A stretch of 64,000 bases of DNA, from positions 62,001-126,000 of the forward strand of contig NZ_JAKFGB010000012.1 of the NCBI RefSeq assembly GCF_022267515.1. Direction: 5' to 3'. A model generated the notes under the pieces. It did no database searches. It was not told where the DNA came from and was given only the letters and a program-made list of their open reading frames with translations. The position numbers were made by a program, and so were the translations under genes. Positions 35,554-43,831 of this stretch are shown here, piece by piece; positions within the stretch are counted from its first letter, which is position 1; the number at the start of each line of letters is the position of its first letter. Source of the stretch: Rubinisphaera margarita (GTDB lineage Bacteria; Planctomycetota; Planctomycetia; Planctomycetales; Planctomycetaceae).

Positions 35554-37100
35554 TAACGGCCGACATTGATTCGTCTCAGCAGATTCAGAAGCCTCTGACT
35601 GAACGGCGTCAATCGAGTGCGATTGTATTGATCGCCAATCTTGCGGATCGCTTCGGCCTGAGTGGGGTAGGGGTGAATCGCACCGGCAATTTTCGAGAGC
35701 CCGATTCCCCCGTTCATGGCGACCGTAATTTCCGAAATCATCTCACCGGCGTGCGCAGCGACGATCGTCGCGCCGACAATGCGGTCGCTGTCCCGTTTGG
35801 TGAGGATCTTCACGAAGCCCTGTGTTTCTCCTTCGAGGATCGCACGATCCACGCCCGCCAGATCCTGCTTGTAGACATCGACCTGGATCCCCCGTCGAGC
35901 CGCTTCGTGCTCGAAAAGCCCGACGTGAGCGACCTCTGGCGATGTGTACGTGCACCAGGGGATCACCAGCTGGCTCATCTTCTTCCGACCGAAGGGACCG
36001 ATCGAGAACAGCGCATTCTGAAGGACGATCCGGGCCTGGAAATCGGCGAGATGAGTAAACTTGTACCGCGAACAGACATCCCCTGCGGCGAAGATTCGCG
36101 GATTTGACGTCTGCAGGTGATCATTCACCGAGATGCCGTTTGAATCGTAATCGACTCCGACCGATTCGAGATTCAATTCGTCGACGTTCGGAGCCCGTCC
36201 GGCGGCGACCAGAAGCTGATCGACGAGCAGCTCGTGCTCCTCATTACCTTGAGAATACGTGATCGAGAATCCTTCACTAGTCTCGCTAATCTTCAGCAGC
36301 TTGCTGTTCAACACAAGTTGAATCCCATCCCGGCTGAATTGCTCGGCCACAACTTGAGCCGCCTCGGGATCTTCTTTGGAAAGAATCCGGTCGCCGCGAT
36401 CGAAAAGCACGACTTCACTTCCCAGCTGACTCAACGCCTGAGCCATCTCGCAGCCCACCGGACCGCTGCCGATCACCCCGAGCCGTCGGGGCAGCCCGGT
36501 TAACGAGAAGACTGTTTCATTCGTCAGATAGTGGACTGAATCGAGTCCGGGGATCGGCGGAGCGGCTGCCCGAGCGCCGGTCGCGACGACCGCCTTGCGA
36601 TATTCCAGCGTGCGGGACCCATGTGGGCTATCGACAGAAACGCGATCGCCGTCAGCAAAGCTGGCCGAGCCGAAGAAGACGTCGACCCCGAGTTCCTGAA
36701 AGCGGGCTGCGGAATCATGTGGACTGATCTCGGCTCTCAAGCGACGCATTCTCTCCATCACGGCTGGGAAATCCACGAAAGGCAGTTGCGTCAGCGTGAT
36801 TCCAAAGTCCGAGGCCGAGCGAAGATCGGCGGCAAGGCGAGCAGAACGGATGATCGCCTTCGAGGGAACACAGCCAACGTTGAGGCAATCTCCTCCCATC
36901 AGCTGGCGTTCGATCAACGCGACACGGGCTCCCAGTCCGGCAGCCGCAGCTGCGGTCACGAGTCCCGCAGTGCCCGCTCCAATCACAACCAGATGATACG
37001 GGCGGTCCGGCTGCGGGTTTGTCCAGTCGGAAGGATGAACGTGACCGACGAGTTTGCGATTGTGCTCATCGTCGGGCAGGAGAGGCTCGAACTCATTCAT
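35553..37100 (-). CDS. MerA-like FAD/NAD(P)-disulfide oxidoreductase
   Basis: 515 residues. An FAD-binding GAGTAG fold starts near residue 41. The redox-active pair lies in CLNVGCVPSK (Cys72, Cys77), as in dihydrolipoyl dehydrogenase, glutathione reductase and mercuric reductase. An NAD-binding GSGPVGCEMAQ follows near residue 200, then AAGDVC for the second FAD contact, and a C-terminal dimerisation domain with HPYPTQAEAI. It lacks the N-terminal HMA domain and the C-terminal Cys pair of true mercuric reductases. The TVP38-type gene ends 27 bases upstream on the same strand, a pairing seen in many genomes. The electron acceptor is not known. Confidence 0.9.
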   Translation of the reverse strand: MNEFEPLLPDDEHNRKLVGHVHPSDWTNPQPDRPYHLVVIGAGTAGLVTAAAAAGLGARVALIERQLMGGDCLNVGCVPSKAIIRSARLAADLRSASDFGITLTQLPFVDFPAVMERMRRLRAEISPHDSAARFQELGVDVFFGSASFADGDRVSVDSPHGSRTLEYRKAVVATGARAAAPPIPGLDSVHYLTNETVFSLTGLPRRLGVIGSGPVGCEMAQALSQLGSEVVLFDRGDRILSKEDPEAAQVVAEQFSRDGIQLVLNSKLLKISETSEGFSITYSQGNEEHELLVDQLLVAAGRAPNVDELNLESVGVDYDSNGISVNDHLQTSNPRIFAAGDVCSRYKFTHLADFQARIVLQNALFSIGPFGRKKMSQLVIPWCTYTSPEVAHVGLFEHEAARRGIQVDVYKQDLAGVDRAILEGETQGFVKILTKRDSDRIVGATIVAAHAGEMISEITVAMNGGIGLSKIAGAIHPYPTQAEAIRKIGDQYNRTRLTPFSQRLLNLLRRINVGR

Positions 37101-37127
37101 AACTCAAAGACTTCCGTGTGGAGACGA

Positions 37128-37880
37128 TCAGACATCCGTGAGCCGCTCTGGCTTTTTGTGGGTCAGAAAACGAAACAGATAGCGAACGACCAGGGGGAAA
37201 GCGCCGAGCAGTACGAACGCAATCACAATCTGCGTCAGTTGCGTCGGAGAGAAGATCGCCTGAACGCCTTCTTCAGCCAGGACATCCAGTGAAGGCACAC
37301 TGGACCCGGCGTAAACGTAAATGAACGTCGCCGGTAACATGCCGACCTGACTGACCCACCAGAATGTCAACGTGGTGATCGATGTCAGTCCCATCACGGC
37401 GTTGATGACAAAGAACGGAACCGTCGGGATCAGCCGGAGCGTGAACAGAAAGAAGGGGCCGTCTCGGTCCCAGGCGTCATTGAATTTCGCGAGTCGATCT
37501 CCGAAGCGGCGCTGAAACGCATCGTGAAAGAGAAAACGACTTAACAGGAACGCGAGCGTGGCTCCTGCGGTCGAAGCGAAACTGACAAGCAGAACGCCGG
37601 GGAGGAGCCCGAAGAACCAGCCATATGCCAGCGTGAGAACCGCTGCTCCGGGGATGGAGAGCCCTGTAATGACTACGTAGATTACAAATGCGGAGGCATA
37701 GATCAGAACCGGCTGCTCTTGTTGAAACCGCCGGAACTCAGCTTCGCGGTCAGCCAGAGACTTCAGCGAAAGGTCGTCACCAAAGAACCAGTAGCCCGCC
37801 AGAGCGGCCGCCAGAAAGACCGCAAAGACAACGACCCGGATGAGCATTCCTTTCGAACGGTTCTGTTTTTCCAAGCTCAT
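37128..37880 (-). CDS. TVP38/TMEM64 (VTT domain) membrane protein
   Basis: 250 residues from ATG 37880, with AGGA just upstream; the extension to 37931 is unlikely. One TM near residues 14-33 precedes the VTT/SNARE-associated domain, with segments VVITGLSIPGAAVLTLAYGW, STAGATLAFLLSRFLF and the conserved RLIPTVPFFVINAVMGLT, followed by two further membrane helices. These proteins are related to DedA flippases and are thought to move lipids or small solutes across the membrane. It forms a two-gene unit with the MerA-like flavoprotein. A terminator for the upstream gene at 37987-38023 separates this unit from the beta-helix gene. Confidence 0.91.
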   Translation of the reverse strand: MSLEKQNRSKGMLIRVVVFAVFLAAALAGYWFFGDDLSLKSLADREAEFRRFQQEQPVLIYASAFVIYVVITGLSIPGAAVLTLAYGWFFGLLPGVLLVSFASTAGATLAFLLSRFLFHDAFQRRFGDRLAKFNDAWDRDGPFFLFTLRLIPTVPFFVINAVMGLTSITTLTFWWVSQVGMLPATFIYVYAGSSVPSLDVLAEEGVQAIFSPTQLTQIVIAFVLLGAFPLVVRYLFRFLTHKKPERLTDV

Positions 37881-37986
37881 CGTTCCTGCGGTAAATCGAT
37901 TTGTCAGTTGTTGCGCCTCAATGTAGCCCAATTGAGCCGAATGGCAATCGCCGGATCGCCGGACGAAGAGAAAGTCCCGGCGACCA

Positions 37987-38023
37987 ACAAAAAAACATCG
38001 CGGCCATGACTGACCGCGATGTT
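37987..38023 (-). terminator. Rho-independent terminator of the beta-helix gene
   Basis: AACATCGCGG at 37994-38003 pairs perfectly with CCGCGATGTT at 38014-38023 around a 10-base loop. On the minus strand it is followed by a run of T. It lies about 30 bases after the stop at 38053. Confidence 0.9.
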
Positions 38024-38052
38024 GCTCACTCAGCGTTTAAATTAGACGAAAC

Positions 38053-41000
38053 TTAATCGACCGTTCCCGGACCAGCGAGGTTGTTCGGGTCGTTCGAGAA
38101 GATGTTGGCGTTGGCCAGATCGGTAAGGCCATTGCCATCGGTGTAGATTCCACCGCCGTTGAGGGCAATGTTGTCAATCACGTCCATGTTCCCGAAGATC
38201 CGGAGGTAGCCATCGTTGTAGAAGCCCCCACCGAGTCCGTTGGTGATGTTGTCAACCGCTTCACCGCCATCGATACTGACGACCCCACCGGTGCTCAGCG
38301 ACAGTCCGCCACCGCGGCTACCGTTGAAGGCATCATTCCGACGGAAGCTGCTGTTGACGATATCGATGATGCCGCCGTTGTTGTTGAACAGGCCGCCACC
38401 ACCGTTGATCGTCAGTTCGCCAAACGCGTTGTTGTCATGGACATTGGTGTTGAAGATGTCCATCACGGCGTTTGTCTGGTTCCAGATTCCTCCACCTTCG
38501 TTGGCCGCGGTGTTGTTCAGGATGTTAGAATTGTCGATCAGGACTTCGGTGCCTGCGACTCCACTAATGTGAACTCCACCGCCGTTGCCCGGAGAGGCGA
38601 ATCCGATGGGGCCGGCGATATTGTTCGACAGCGTGCTGCCGAGAATATTCAACCGGCCATCGACGACCTCAACGCCGCCCCCGGCACGGTTCGCGACATT
38701 GCTGTTGATCATCGTGTTGCCATTGAAGGTCAACGTTCCGTCGGTCGAGAAGGCGGCTCCCCCACTGCCGGAAGTTCCGTTCGCAACGTTTCCGGTCAGA
38801 GTGGCTCCGGTGACGACGGTCAGGCCGCCATTGTTGAAGATGGCCCCCCCGCCATCGTCAGCTCCATTGCCCGAGGCGGTGTTGTTGGCCAGAACCGTTC
38901 CGTTGACGCGGAGGATACTGCCGCTCTGATTCCAGAGTCCGCCCCCTTCGCTGACGGCCGTATTATTGCTGACGGTCCCGCCGTTGACACGAACCAGAGT
39001 TCCGGCCGTCCCCGTCACATGGAGACCACCGCCGTTTCCAGGAGCGGCCACACCGGGCAGGCCGGCGTCATTGCTGTCGAGATTGACATTGGTCAGGGTA
39101 ATGCGACCGTCAATCACTTCAATTCCACCGCCAGCTCGGTTCGCCTGGTTGTCGACGATCGAGGTGTTGGAAACGTTCACACGACCAGCGGTCGATAGAA
39201 TTGCCCCGCCACTGCCTGAAGCACCCGTCGCGAGATTAGCCGAAACGAGCGCGTTGAGCACATTGACGGTTCCTCCATTGTTGAAGATCGCTCCACCACC
39301 GTCATCAGCACCTGCTCCAAGAGCTACGTTGCCCGACACAGTCGAGCCGTTCACTGTGAGCGTGCTTCCCATCTGGTTCCAGAGTCCGCCTCCTTCGAGG
39401 CTGGCGGTATTGTTCATCACAGTTCCGCCATCAAGCCGGACAACGGTATTGCTGCTTCCGGTGATGTGCAGCCCGCCGCCGTTGCCTGGATTCGGGACAC
39501 CCGGCAGGCCAGCTGAGTTCCCGTCGAGATTGACGTTGGTCAGGCGAACGGTGCCGTCAACAACCTCGATACCACCACCGGCGCGGTTGGCCTGGTTGCC
39601 GACGATCGACGTATTGGAAATATTCACTCGGCCCGCTGCCGAGAAGATTCCGCCGCCGCTGCCGCTGAGGCCATCGGAGGTGTTGCCGCTGATCGTGGCG
39701 TTCAGCACGTTCAGCGTGCCACCATTGGTGTAGATCCCGCCACCGCCATCGTTCAACAGATCACCCGAAGCGGTATTGCTGGAAATGACTGTTCCGTTGA
39801 TCGTGGACGAGGCGAGCGCGTGGAACCAGAGGCCGGCTCCTTCAGTGACCGCAGCGTTGCCCGTCACCGTTCCGCCATCGATACGAACCGTGGTCGCTCC
39901 GCCGACAAACAGTCCACCCCCGGTGCCGGGAGTCGAGAGATCGAGAGGACCAGCGATGTTGTTGTCCAGATTGACACCATCCAGCGTCAAACGGCCAGCT
40001 TCCACCTGAATACCGCCGCCGGTGCGGTTGGAAACGTTACCGGTGACCGCTCCATCGGCGATGCTCGTGAAGCCATTGAGGCTGAGAATCCCGCCCCCGC
40101 TGGCGGTTGTTCCGTCAGCGACGTTCATCGAGACATCGGTGCGAGTCAACGCGAGTCGACCACCGAGGTTGAAGATCCCGCCCCCGCCATTCAGCGGGCC
40201 CGTGCCGTGGGCTTCGTTCTGACCGATCGTCGAATCGACGACGATCATGCGACCGGTGCCGTTCCACAGCGCGCCCCCTTCGTTGGCGGCTTCATTCATC
40301 ATGAAGGTGCTATCCGTGATCGTGACATTTCCGCTGCCGGTCATGTGAATGGCGCCCCCGTTACCCGGACCACCCACCAGAGTCACAGCGGCGTCGTTCG
40401 ACGTAAAGGAGGACTGATCGATAGTAATGCCACCGCCTGAGTTATCCTCAATGGCGCCTCCGGCACGAACGGCCAGGTTCGAGCTGAAACTCGTCCCTGT
40501 GATGTCCAGCGTGCCTCCCGAGTCATTGTTGATGGCCCCCCCGCTGCCGCTCGCTCCGGAGGCAATATTGCCGGTGAAACTACCGCCAGTAATGACAACG
40601 TCACTGCCGATATTGTGAATGGCTCCCCCCCCGGCTCCAGTCGCGGTATTCGCCTGGAACACAAGGTTGTTCAGGGAAAGCATCCCGCCGCCCGTCACGC
40701 GAATCGCGCCCCCGGTATCGGCCGACCCCTGAGTCAAAGTGAGGTTGCTGAGAGAGACATTATCGGCGGTCGAAATATCGAAGACGCGCGAGATGCCGCC
40801 GGCATCAAGCGTGATCGAAGGGGTTGTACCCGTGATCGTCAGGTCTTCGGAGATGTCGATCTCTCCCGTCAGGGAGATAGTCGATCCAGCCAGTCCGGAG
40901 TCAAAGGAGATCGAATCCCCAACCGCCGTACCCGCCGGGGCATCGAAGACCGCGACATTACTGTTTGCAGCGAGAATGGCTTCTCTCAGACTGATCATCC

Positions 41001-41160
41001 CGTCGGCAGCGACAACATCCAGAGGTGTGTCGACGACGTAGGCAGTCAGCATCGTGCGACACTCGAGGGCTTCGCTGGAATACTGACACGATTTATGAGC
41101 TCGTCGACGGCGAACAATTCGATCGATGCGACGTCCTGCGATTCGGCTAAATAGATTCAT
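38053..41160 (-). CDS. Secreted right-handed beta-helix surface protein with 149-residue super-repeats
   Basis: 1035 residues from ATG 41160, with AGGAG eight bases upstream. The first 30 residues are strongly basic and lead to ALECRTMLTA, the LExRxxL(S/T)A motif common at the N-terminus of planctomycete extracellular proteins. Then comes ISLREAILAAN, typical of polymorphic outer membrane/CSLREA-type beta-helix proteins. The rest is a Gly/Asn-rich beta-helix with repeated GGGI, GNGGG and LTNVNLDxN strands. Near-copies of NQANRAGGGIEVVDG recur about every 149 residues, giving four large units. No C-terminal anchor, dockerin or autotransporter barrel is visible, and the protein ends LAGPGTVD. 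Adhesion or polysaccharide binding is possible but not shown. Confidence 0.9.
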   Translation of the reverse strand: MNLFSRIAGRRIDRIVRRRRAHKSCQYSSEALECRTMLTAYVVDTPLDVVAADGMISLREAILAANSNVAVFDAPAGTAVGDSISFDSGLAGSTISLTGEIDISEDLTITGTTPSITLDAGGISRVFDISTADNVSLSNLTLTQGSADTGGAIRVTGGGMLSLNNLVFQANTATGAGGGAIHNIGSDVVITGGSFTGNIASGASGSGGAINNDSGGTLDITGTSFSSNLAVRAGGAIEDNSGGGITIDQSSFTSNDAAVTLVGGPGNGGAIHMTGSGNVTITDSTFMMNEAANEGGALWNGTGRMIVVDSTIGQNEAHGTGPLNGGGGIFNLGGRLALTRTDVSMNVADGTTASGGGILSLNGFTSIADGAVTGNVSNRTGGGIQVEAGRLTLDGVNLDNNIAGPLDLSTPGTGGGLFVGGATTVRIDGGTVTGNAAVTEGAGLWFHALASSTINGTVISSNTASGDLLNDGGGGIYTNGGTLNVLNATISGNTSDGLSGSGGGIFSAAGRVNISNTSIVGNQANRAGGGIEVVDGTVRLTNVNLDGNSAGLPGVPNPGNGGGLHITGSSNTVVRLDGGTVMNNTASLEGGGLWNQMGSTLTVNGSTVSGNVALGAGADDGGGAIFNNGGTVNVLNALVSANLATGASGSGGAILSTAGRVNVSNTSIVDNQANRAGGGIEVIDGRITLTNVNLDSNDAGLPGVAAPGNGGGLHVTGTAGTLVRVNGGTVSNNTAVSEGGGLWNQSGSILRVNGTVLANNTASGNGADDGGGAIFNNGGLTVVTGATLTGNVANGTSGSGGAAFSTDGTLTFNGNTMINSNVANRAGGGVEVVDGRLNILGSTLSNNIAGPIGFASPGNGGGVHISGVAGTEVLIDNSNILNNTAANEGGGIWNQTNAVMDIFNTNVHDNNAFGELTINGGGGLFNNNGGIIDIVNSSFRRNDAFNGSRGGGLSLSTGGVVSIDGGEAVDNITNGLGGGFYNDGYLRIFGNMDVIDNIALNGGGIYTDGNGLTDLANANIFSNDPNNLAGPGTVD
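38500..40250 (-). repeat. Four tandem units of about 447 bp within the beta-helix gene
   Basis: The coding sequence repeats at a spacing of about 447 bp (149 codons). Markers are the motifs NRTGGGIQV, NQANRAGGGIEVV, NQANRAGGGIEVI and NVANRAGGGVEVV, each followed by GNGGG-type (GTGGG in the first unit) and GGGLWNQ-type strands. The middle two units are the most alike. Boundaries are approximate. Confidence 0.8.
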
Positions 41161-41494
41161 TACCGCTCTCCTGCAAATTTGTGACGAAGATCTCGTTCCC
41201 CTGAACGCGACCAGAGAACTCTCCTCGGAACTTCGAATCACATGCTGAAATGATCGGAGTCCACTTTGGTTGTAATGATTGCGCGAAGCCGCACAATCCC
41301 CTAAATTCCAGAAGTTGGGAAAAGAAGTCCTTATAGGTGGGCGCTAGGAAATTTCCTGATATGAGCCCCGTTTATCCGCCTGATGTCTATTTGTATTTAG
41401 GCGGTCTGCACACGAAGTCGCCTTGCGGAGGAAGCTGTTTCAGTGAGAATTGGAAGAGTAGAAGTTCACTGCAGCGACACGGAGGAACGGGATC
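41161..41494. promoter_or_regulatory. Divergent intergenic region with a 12-bp palindrome
   Basis: These 334 bases hold the promoters of the beta-helix gene (leftward) and the oxidoreductase gene (rightward). A perfect palindrome, AGGAAATTTCCT, lies at 41346-41357. The base composition is more AT-rich than in nearby genes. No firm promoter pair was assigned. Confidence 0.4.
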
Positions 41495-42436
41495 ATGAGA
41501 GCAGTCGTCTACAAAGATTACGGAGGCCCTGAGGTTCTCGAGCTGGTTGAAAGAGAACGTCCCCAGCCGGCCCGTGATGAGGTCTTGATTCGTGTCGCAG
41601 CGGCAGGAATCAATCCCGTCGATGCGCGGCTGCGGAGCGGGGAGATGAAGTGGCTGCTGCCCGGCGGGTTCCCGCGGATCCCGGGGTACGATGTCGCCGG
41701 AGTGATCGAACAGGTCGGTTCACAGGCGAACTTCCAGGTCGGGCAACGGGTTCTTGCGTTTCTCGATCATGTCTACGGTGGTGGATATGCCGAATACGCG
41801 GTCTGCACTCATTCGAGTGTGGTTGAAATTCCCGACTCGATGACTTTCGATGAGGCAGCTGCTTTGCCGTTAGCAGGGTCCACGGCTCTCCAATCTCTGC
41901 GTGAGTACGGACATCTCAAGAGCGGGATGACTGTTCTCGTGAATGGGGCCAGTGGCGGAGTCGGATCGCTGGCGGTGCAGATTGCGGTTGCGGATGGAGC
42001 GGTCGTAACCGGCGTGGCCAGCAGCGACCACGAAGACTTTGTGCGTTCCCTCGGGGCTGCGGAGTTCATCGACTACCGTCGCCACGAGTTCACCAGCCTG
42101 AAGCAAAGCTGGGACCTTGTGTTTGACGCCGCCGGAAAGAGCAGTTTCAAGGCGAGCCGTCCGGTTTTGGCCAAAGACGGAACTTATGTCTCAACCGAAC
42201 CATCTCTGCGGGGGCTGGTGGTCTCGTTGACCACATTGCCGTTGGAAAAGCAGGGGAGGGTGATGCTGGCCCGATCCCGAAAAGAGGATCTGTCGGAACT
42301 CGTTCGGCTGTCGGTCGAGGGACACTTAAAAATTCACGTCGCTGATTCCATCCCGCTTAGCCAGGCAAGCGACGCTCACGCGAAAATTGAGAAAGGAGGC
42401 TTCTGCGGGAAGATTGTTTTGAACGTCTCTCAATAG
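41495..42436 (+). CDS. Quinone oxidoreductase-like medium-chain dehydrogenase/reductase
   Basis: 313 residues from ATG 41495, with GGAGGA well placed upstream. The GroES-like N-terminal domain opens MRAVVYKDYGGPEVLEL and contains GINPVDARLRSGEM. The cofactor-binding domain has VLVNGASGGVGSLAVQIA (the AxxGxxG-type nucleotide loop) near residue 150, and later the GTYVSTEP strand. The catalytic zinc ligands of alcohol dehydrogenases are absent. The protein belongs to the zinc-free, NADPH-using quinone reductase branch. The natural substrate is not known. It stands alone on this strand, divergent from the beta-helix gene. Confidence 0.92.
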   Translation: MRAVVYKDYGGPEVLELVERERPQPARDEVLIRVAAAGINPVDARLRSGEMKWLLPGGFPRIPGYDVAGVIEQVGSQANFQVGQRVLAFLDHVYGGGYAEYAVCTHSSVVEIPDSMTFDEAAALPLAGSTALQSLREYGHLKSGMTVLVNGASGGVGSLAVQIAVADGAVVTGVASSDHEDFVRSLGAAEFIDYRRHEFTSLKQSWDLVFDAAGKSSFKASRPVLAKDGTYVSTEPSLRGLVVSLTTLPLEKQGRVMLARSRKEDLSELVRLSVEGHLKIHVADSIPLSQASDAHAKIEKGGFCGKIVLNVSQ

Positions 42437-42470
42437 TCCGGTATTATCGGGGAAACGAGGCTCAACTCCA

Positions 42471-42534
42471 AAAAATGCAGCCGGACCTGCTGCTGCCGGG
42501 AGTGTGCGCTCAGGACAACAGACAGAGTCCGGCT
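42471..42534 (-). terminator. Possible terminator downstream of the Rho_N-like gene
   Basis: AGCCGGAC (42479-42486) pairs with GTCCGGCT (42527-42534), with smaller pairings in a long loop. On the minus strand it is followed by a short T-run (42471-42475). The loop of 40 bases is long, so this is weakly supported. Confidence 0.35.
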
Positions 42535-42562
42535 ACGAACTCATCGTATTTTACGTCTTCGG

Positions 42563-42862
42563 CTACCGTTTGTCGCGGATCGCTTCAATCAGTTCCTGCT
42601 TCCGCATTTTGCTGCGGCCCTCGATCTTCATATCAGACGCGATGTTGTGAAGCTCATCAACCGTACGGTCTTCCAGGTCGGTGCGGGGATTTCCCTTACC
42701 GCTTGTCGTTTTATTCGGCGTACGTCCTTCTTTACGACGTTGCTTGTTAACGGTTCGTGCTGCAATCTCTTTGGCCCGTCCTTCGGAACGCCCGCGGTCT
42801 TCCGCACTGTCTTTCACATGTTCGTATTGGCGCTCATCTTTTTTCGACCATTGCGACGGCAT
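42563..42862 (-). CDS. Small basic protein with C-terminal Rho_N/SAP-like domain
   Basis: 99 residues from ATG 42862, with GGAGGTGG upstream; the longer frame to 42907 runs through the terminator of the next gene and is rejected. Residues 1-50 (SKKDERQYEHVKDSAEDRGR, then EIAARTVNKQRR) match small proteins often called plasmid stabilisation protein, which carry the HVKDSxxDRGxSxxxAxxxAARTVNK pattern. Residues about 62-99 form a Rho_N/SAP-like helical motif (TVDELHNIASDMKIEGRSKM) that may bind nucleic acid. The chromosomal role is not known; related genes often sit near stress genes, as here with CsbD. Confidence 0.85.
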   Translation of the reverse strand: MPSQWSKKDERQYEHVKDSAEDRGRSEGRAKEIAARTVNKQRRKEGRTPNKTTSGKGNPRTDLEDRTVDELHNIASDMKIEGRSKMRKQELIEAIRDKR

Positions 42863-42890
42863 CGCTCCACCTCCTCTCGAGTTGACTCCC

Positions 42891-42926
42891 AAAAAAAGGA
42901 CGGGCACGTAGAAGACTACGTGCCCG
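42891..42926 (-). terminator. Rho-independent terminator of the CsbD gene
   Basis: CGGGCACGTAG (42901-42911) and CTACGTGCCCG (42916-42926) form a perfect 11-bp stem with a four-base loop. On the minus strand seven T follow after a TCC. It sits 22 bases past the CsbD stop. Confidence 0.93.
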
Positions 42927-42948
42927 CCGATATACCGTCAGTACCTGA

Positions 42949-43152
42949 CTAACAGCGGCAGTTACTTTCGAAGTCTTTCACTTCTTTCTCGGCTTCGTCT
43001 TTTGCGATGCCGTATCGCTCCTGCACGACGCCAACAAGCTCTTCTCGCTTGCCATCGACGCGATCAAGGTCATCGCCCGTCAGATCGCCCCATTTCTGCT
43101 GCGCCTGTCCCTTGAATTGCTTCCAGTTCCCTTTGATTTGATCCCAGTTCAT
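42949..43152 (-). CDS. CsbD family stress protein
   Basis: 67 residues from ATG 43152; GAGGAG lies about ten bases upstream. The sequence begins MNWDQIKGNWKQFKGQAQQK and continues WGDLTGDDLDRVDGKREELV, a textbook CsbD match that includes the KGxxxxxxG and LTxDD pattern. CsbD proteins are small, abundant, soluble proteins of general stress responses; their molecular function is unknown. The gene has its own terminator and a 412-base region upstream. It is followed on the same strand by the Rho_N-like gene, which suggests a small stress locus. Confidence 0.94.
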   Translation of the reverse strand: MNWDQIKGNWKQFKGQAQQKWGDLTGDDLDRVDGKREELVGVVQERYGIAKDEAEKEVKDFESNCRC

Positions 43153-43564
43153 TGTGACTTACTCCTCGTTGATACCCGCTTGCATGAGCCCGTTTCGCAC
43201 GGCCGGGACGCGAGGCACACATGCCTGCGAAGGCCGTCCAATCTCGGGAAACTTAGTAATCGCAATAGATGTGCAAACTCCGTGCCGATTAGACGGGTGA
43301 AGAGAGGGCGACCGATGCCAACGACTTCGCGACACGTAACGAACGGAGTTTCAGAGAGTTCCACCGGCGCTGTCCCCGACCGCTGATACACCGGTGTTCC
43401 CGGGGCGCGGGCGGAGATGGTGAACGTCTTGTGGAATCTCAGCCCGCGCGGTCGTTGTTCGGTCAGACTGGATTAAGTCGCGGCAGGTGAGACTTCAAGA
43501 TTTGACTCAACGCGCACGAAAAAAGGGCGAAGCATTTGCTTCGCCCCTGCAAGACGGGTTCGTC
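43153..43564. other. Intergenic region of about 410 bases
   Basis: It holds the upstream region of the CsbD gene and the terminator at 43519-43546. Open frames on both strands here (the longest about 80-90 codons) have low-complexity Arg/Ser/Cys-rich translations and no ribosome sites. No gene is supported. Confidence 0.5.
43519..43546 (-). terminator. Rho-independent terminator of the small lipoprotein gene
   Basis: GGGCGAAGC (43525-43533) pairs perfectly with GCTTCGCCC (43538-43546) with a four-base loop. Six T follow on the minus strand. It lies about 20 bases after the stop at 43565. Confidence 0.94.
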
Positions 43565-43741
43565 TTAGTCAGCATCAACATCCAGTGCGCCATCAGGCTC
43601 CTGGTCGACTTCCAGTTCCGTGCCCGGAGTCTCAACGTCCAGGACTTCTTCTTCAACTTCACATCCCATCGGGCCGAGGCAGACGCCAGCCAGCAGGACA
43701 GGGGCAAGGATCAGGCTACAGAATCTCTTCAGGCTATTCAC
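43565..43741 (-). CDS. Small acidic putative lipoprotein
   Basis: 58 residues if started at GTG 43741, where GGGAG lies about nine bases upstream; ATG 43768 would add nine residues but has a poor site. The first 25 residues form a signal sequence (LILAPVLLAGVCLGPMGC) ending in a Cys that may be lipidated, although the lipobox PMGC is not ideal. The mature part is very acidic (EVEEEVLDVETPGTELEV, then DQEPDGALDVDAD), about 30 residues with a VLDVETP motif. I recognise the VLDVETP pattern as recurring in short planctomycete proteins, but no function is known. A strong terminator follows, which supports expression. Confidence 0.72.
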   Translation of the reverse strand: MNSLKRFCSLILAPVLLAGVCLGPMGCEVEEEVLDVETPGTELEVDQEPDGALDVDAD

Positions 43742-43831
43742 AGGTGACTCCCAGTTTGAGTGAAACATCTCTCGGCGGAACTTCCGCCGCTCCACAGGGA
43801 ATCTATGCAAGTCCCATGCCGGTCGACACGG

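Noticed and set aside
38240..41154. Several plus-strand frames of 100-255 codons rich in Pro, Ser and Val
   Set aside because: They are the reverse of the glycine- and asparagine-rich beta-helix repeats; their repetition only reflects that gene.
42863..42907. Fifteen-codon N-terminal extension of the Rho_N-like gene
   Set aside because: The extension reads through the T-run and stem of the CsbD terminator, and the strong ribosome site belongs to ATG 42862.
43149..43391. Minus-strand frame of 80 codons upstream of the CsbD gene
   Set aside because: It overlaps the CsbD ribosome site and has no ribosome site or domain of its own.
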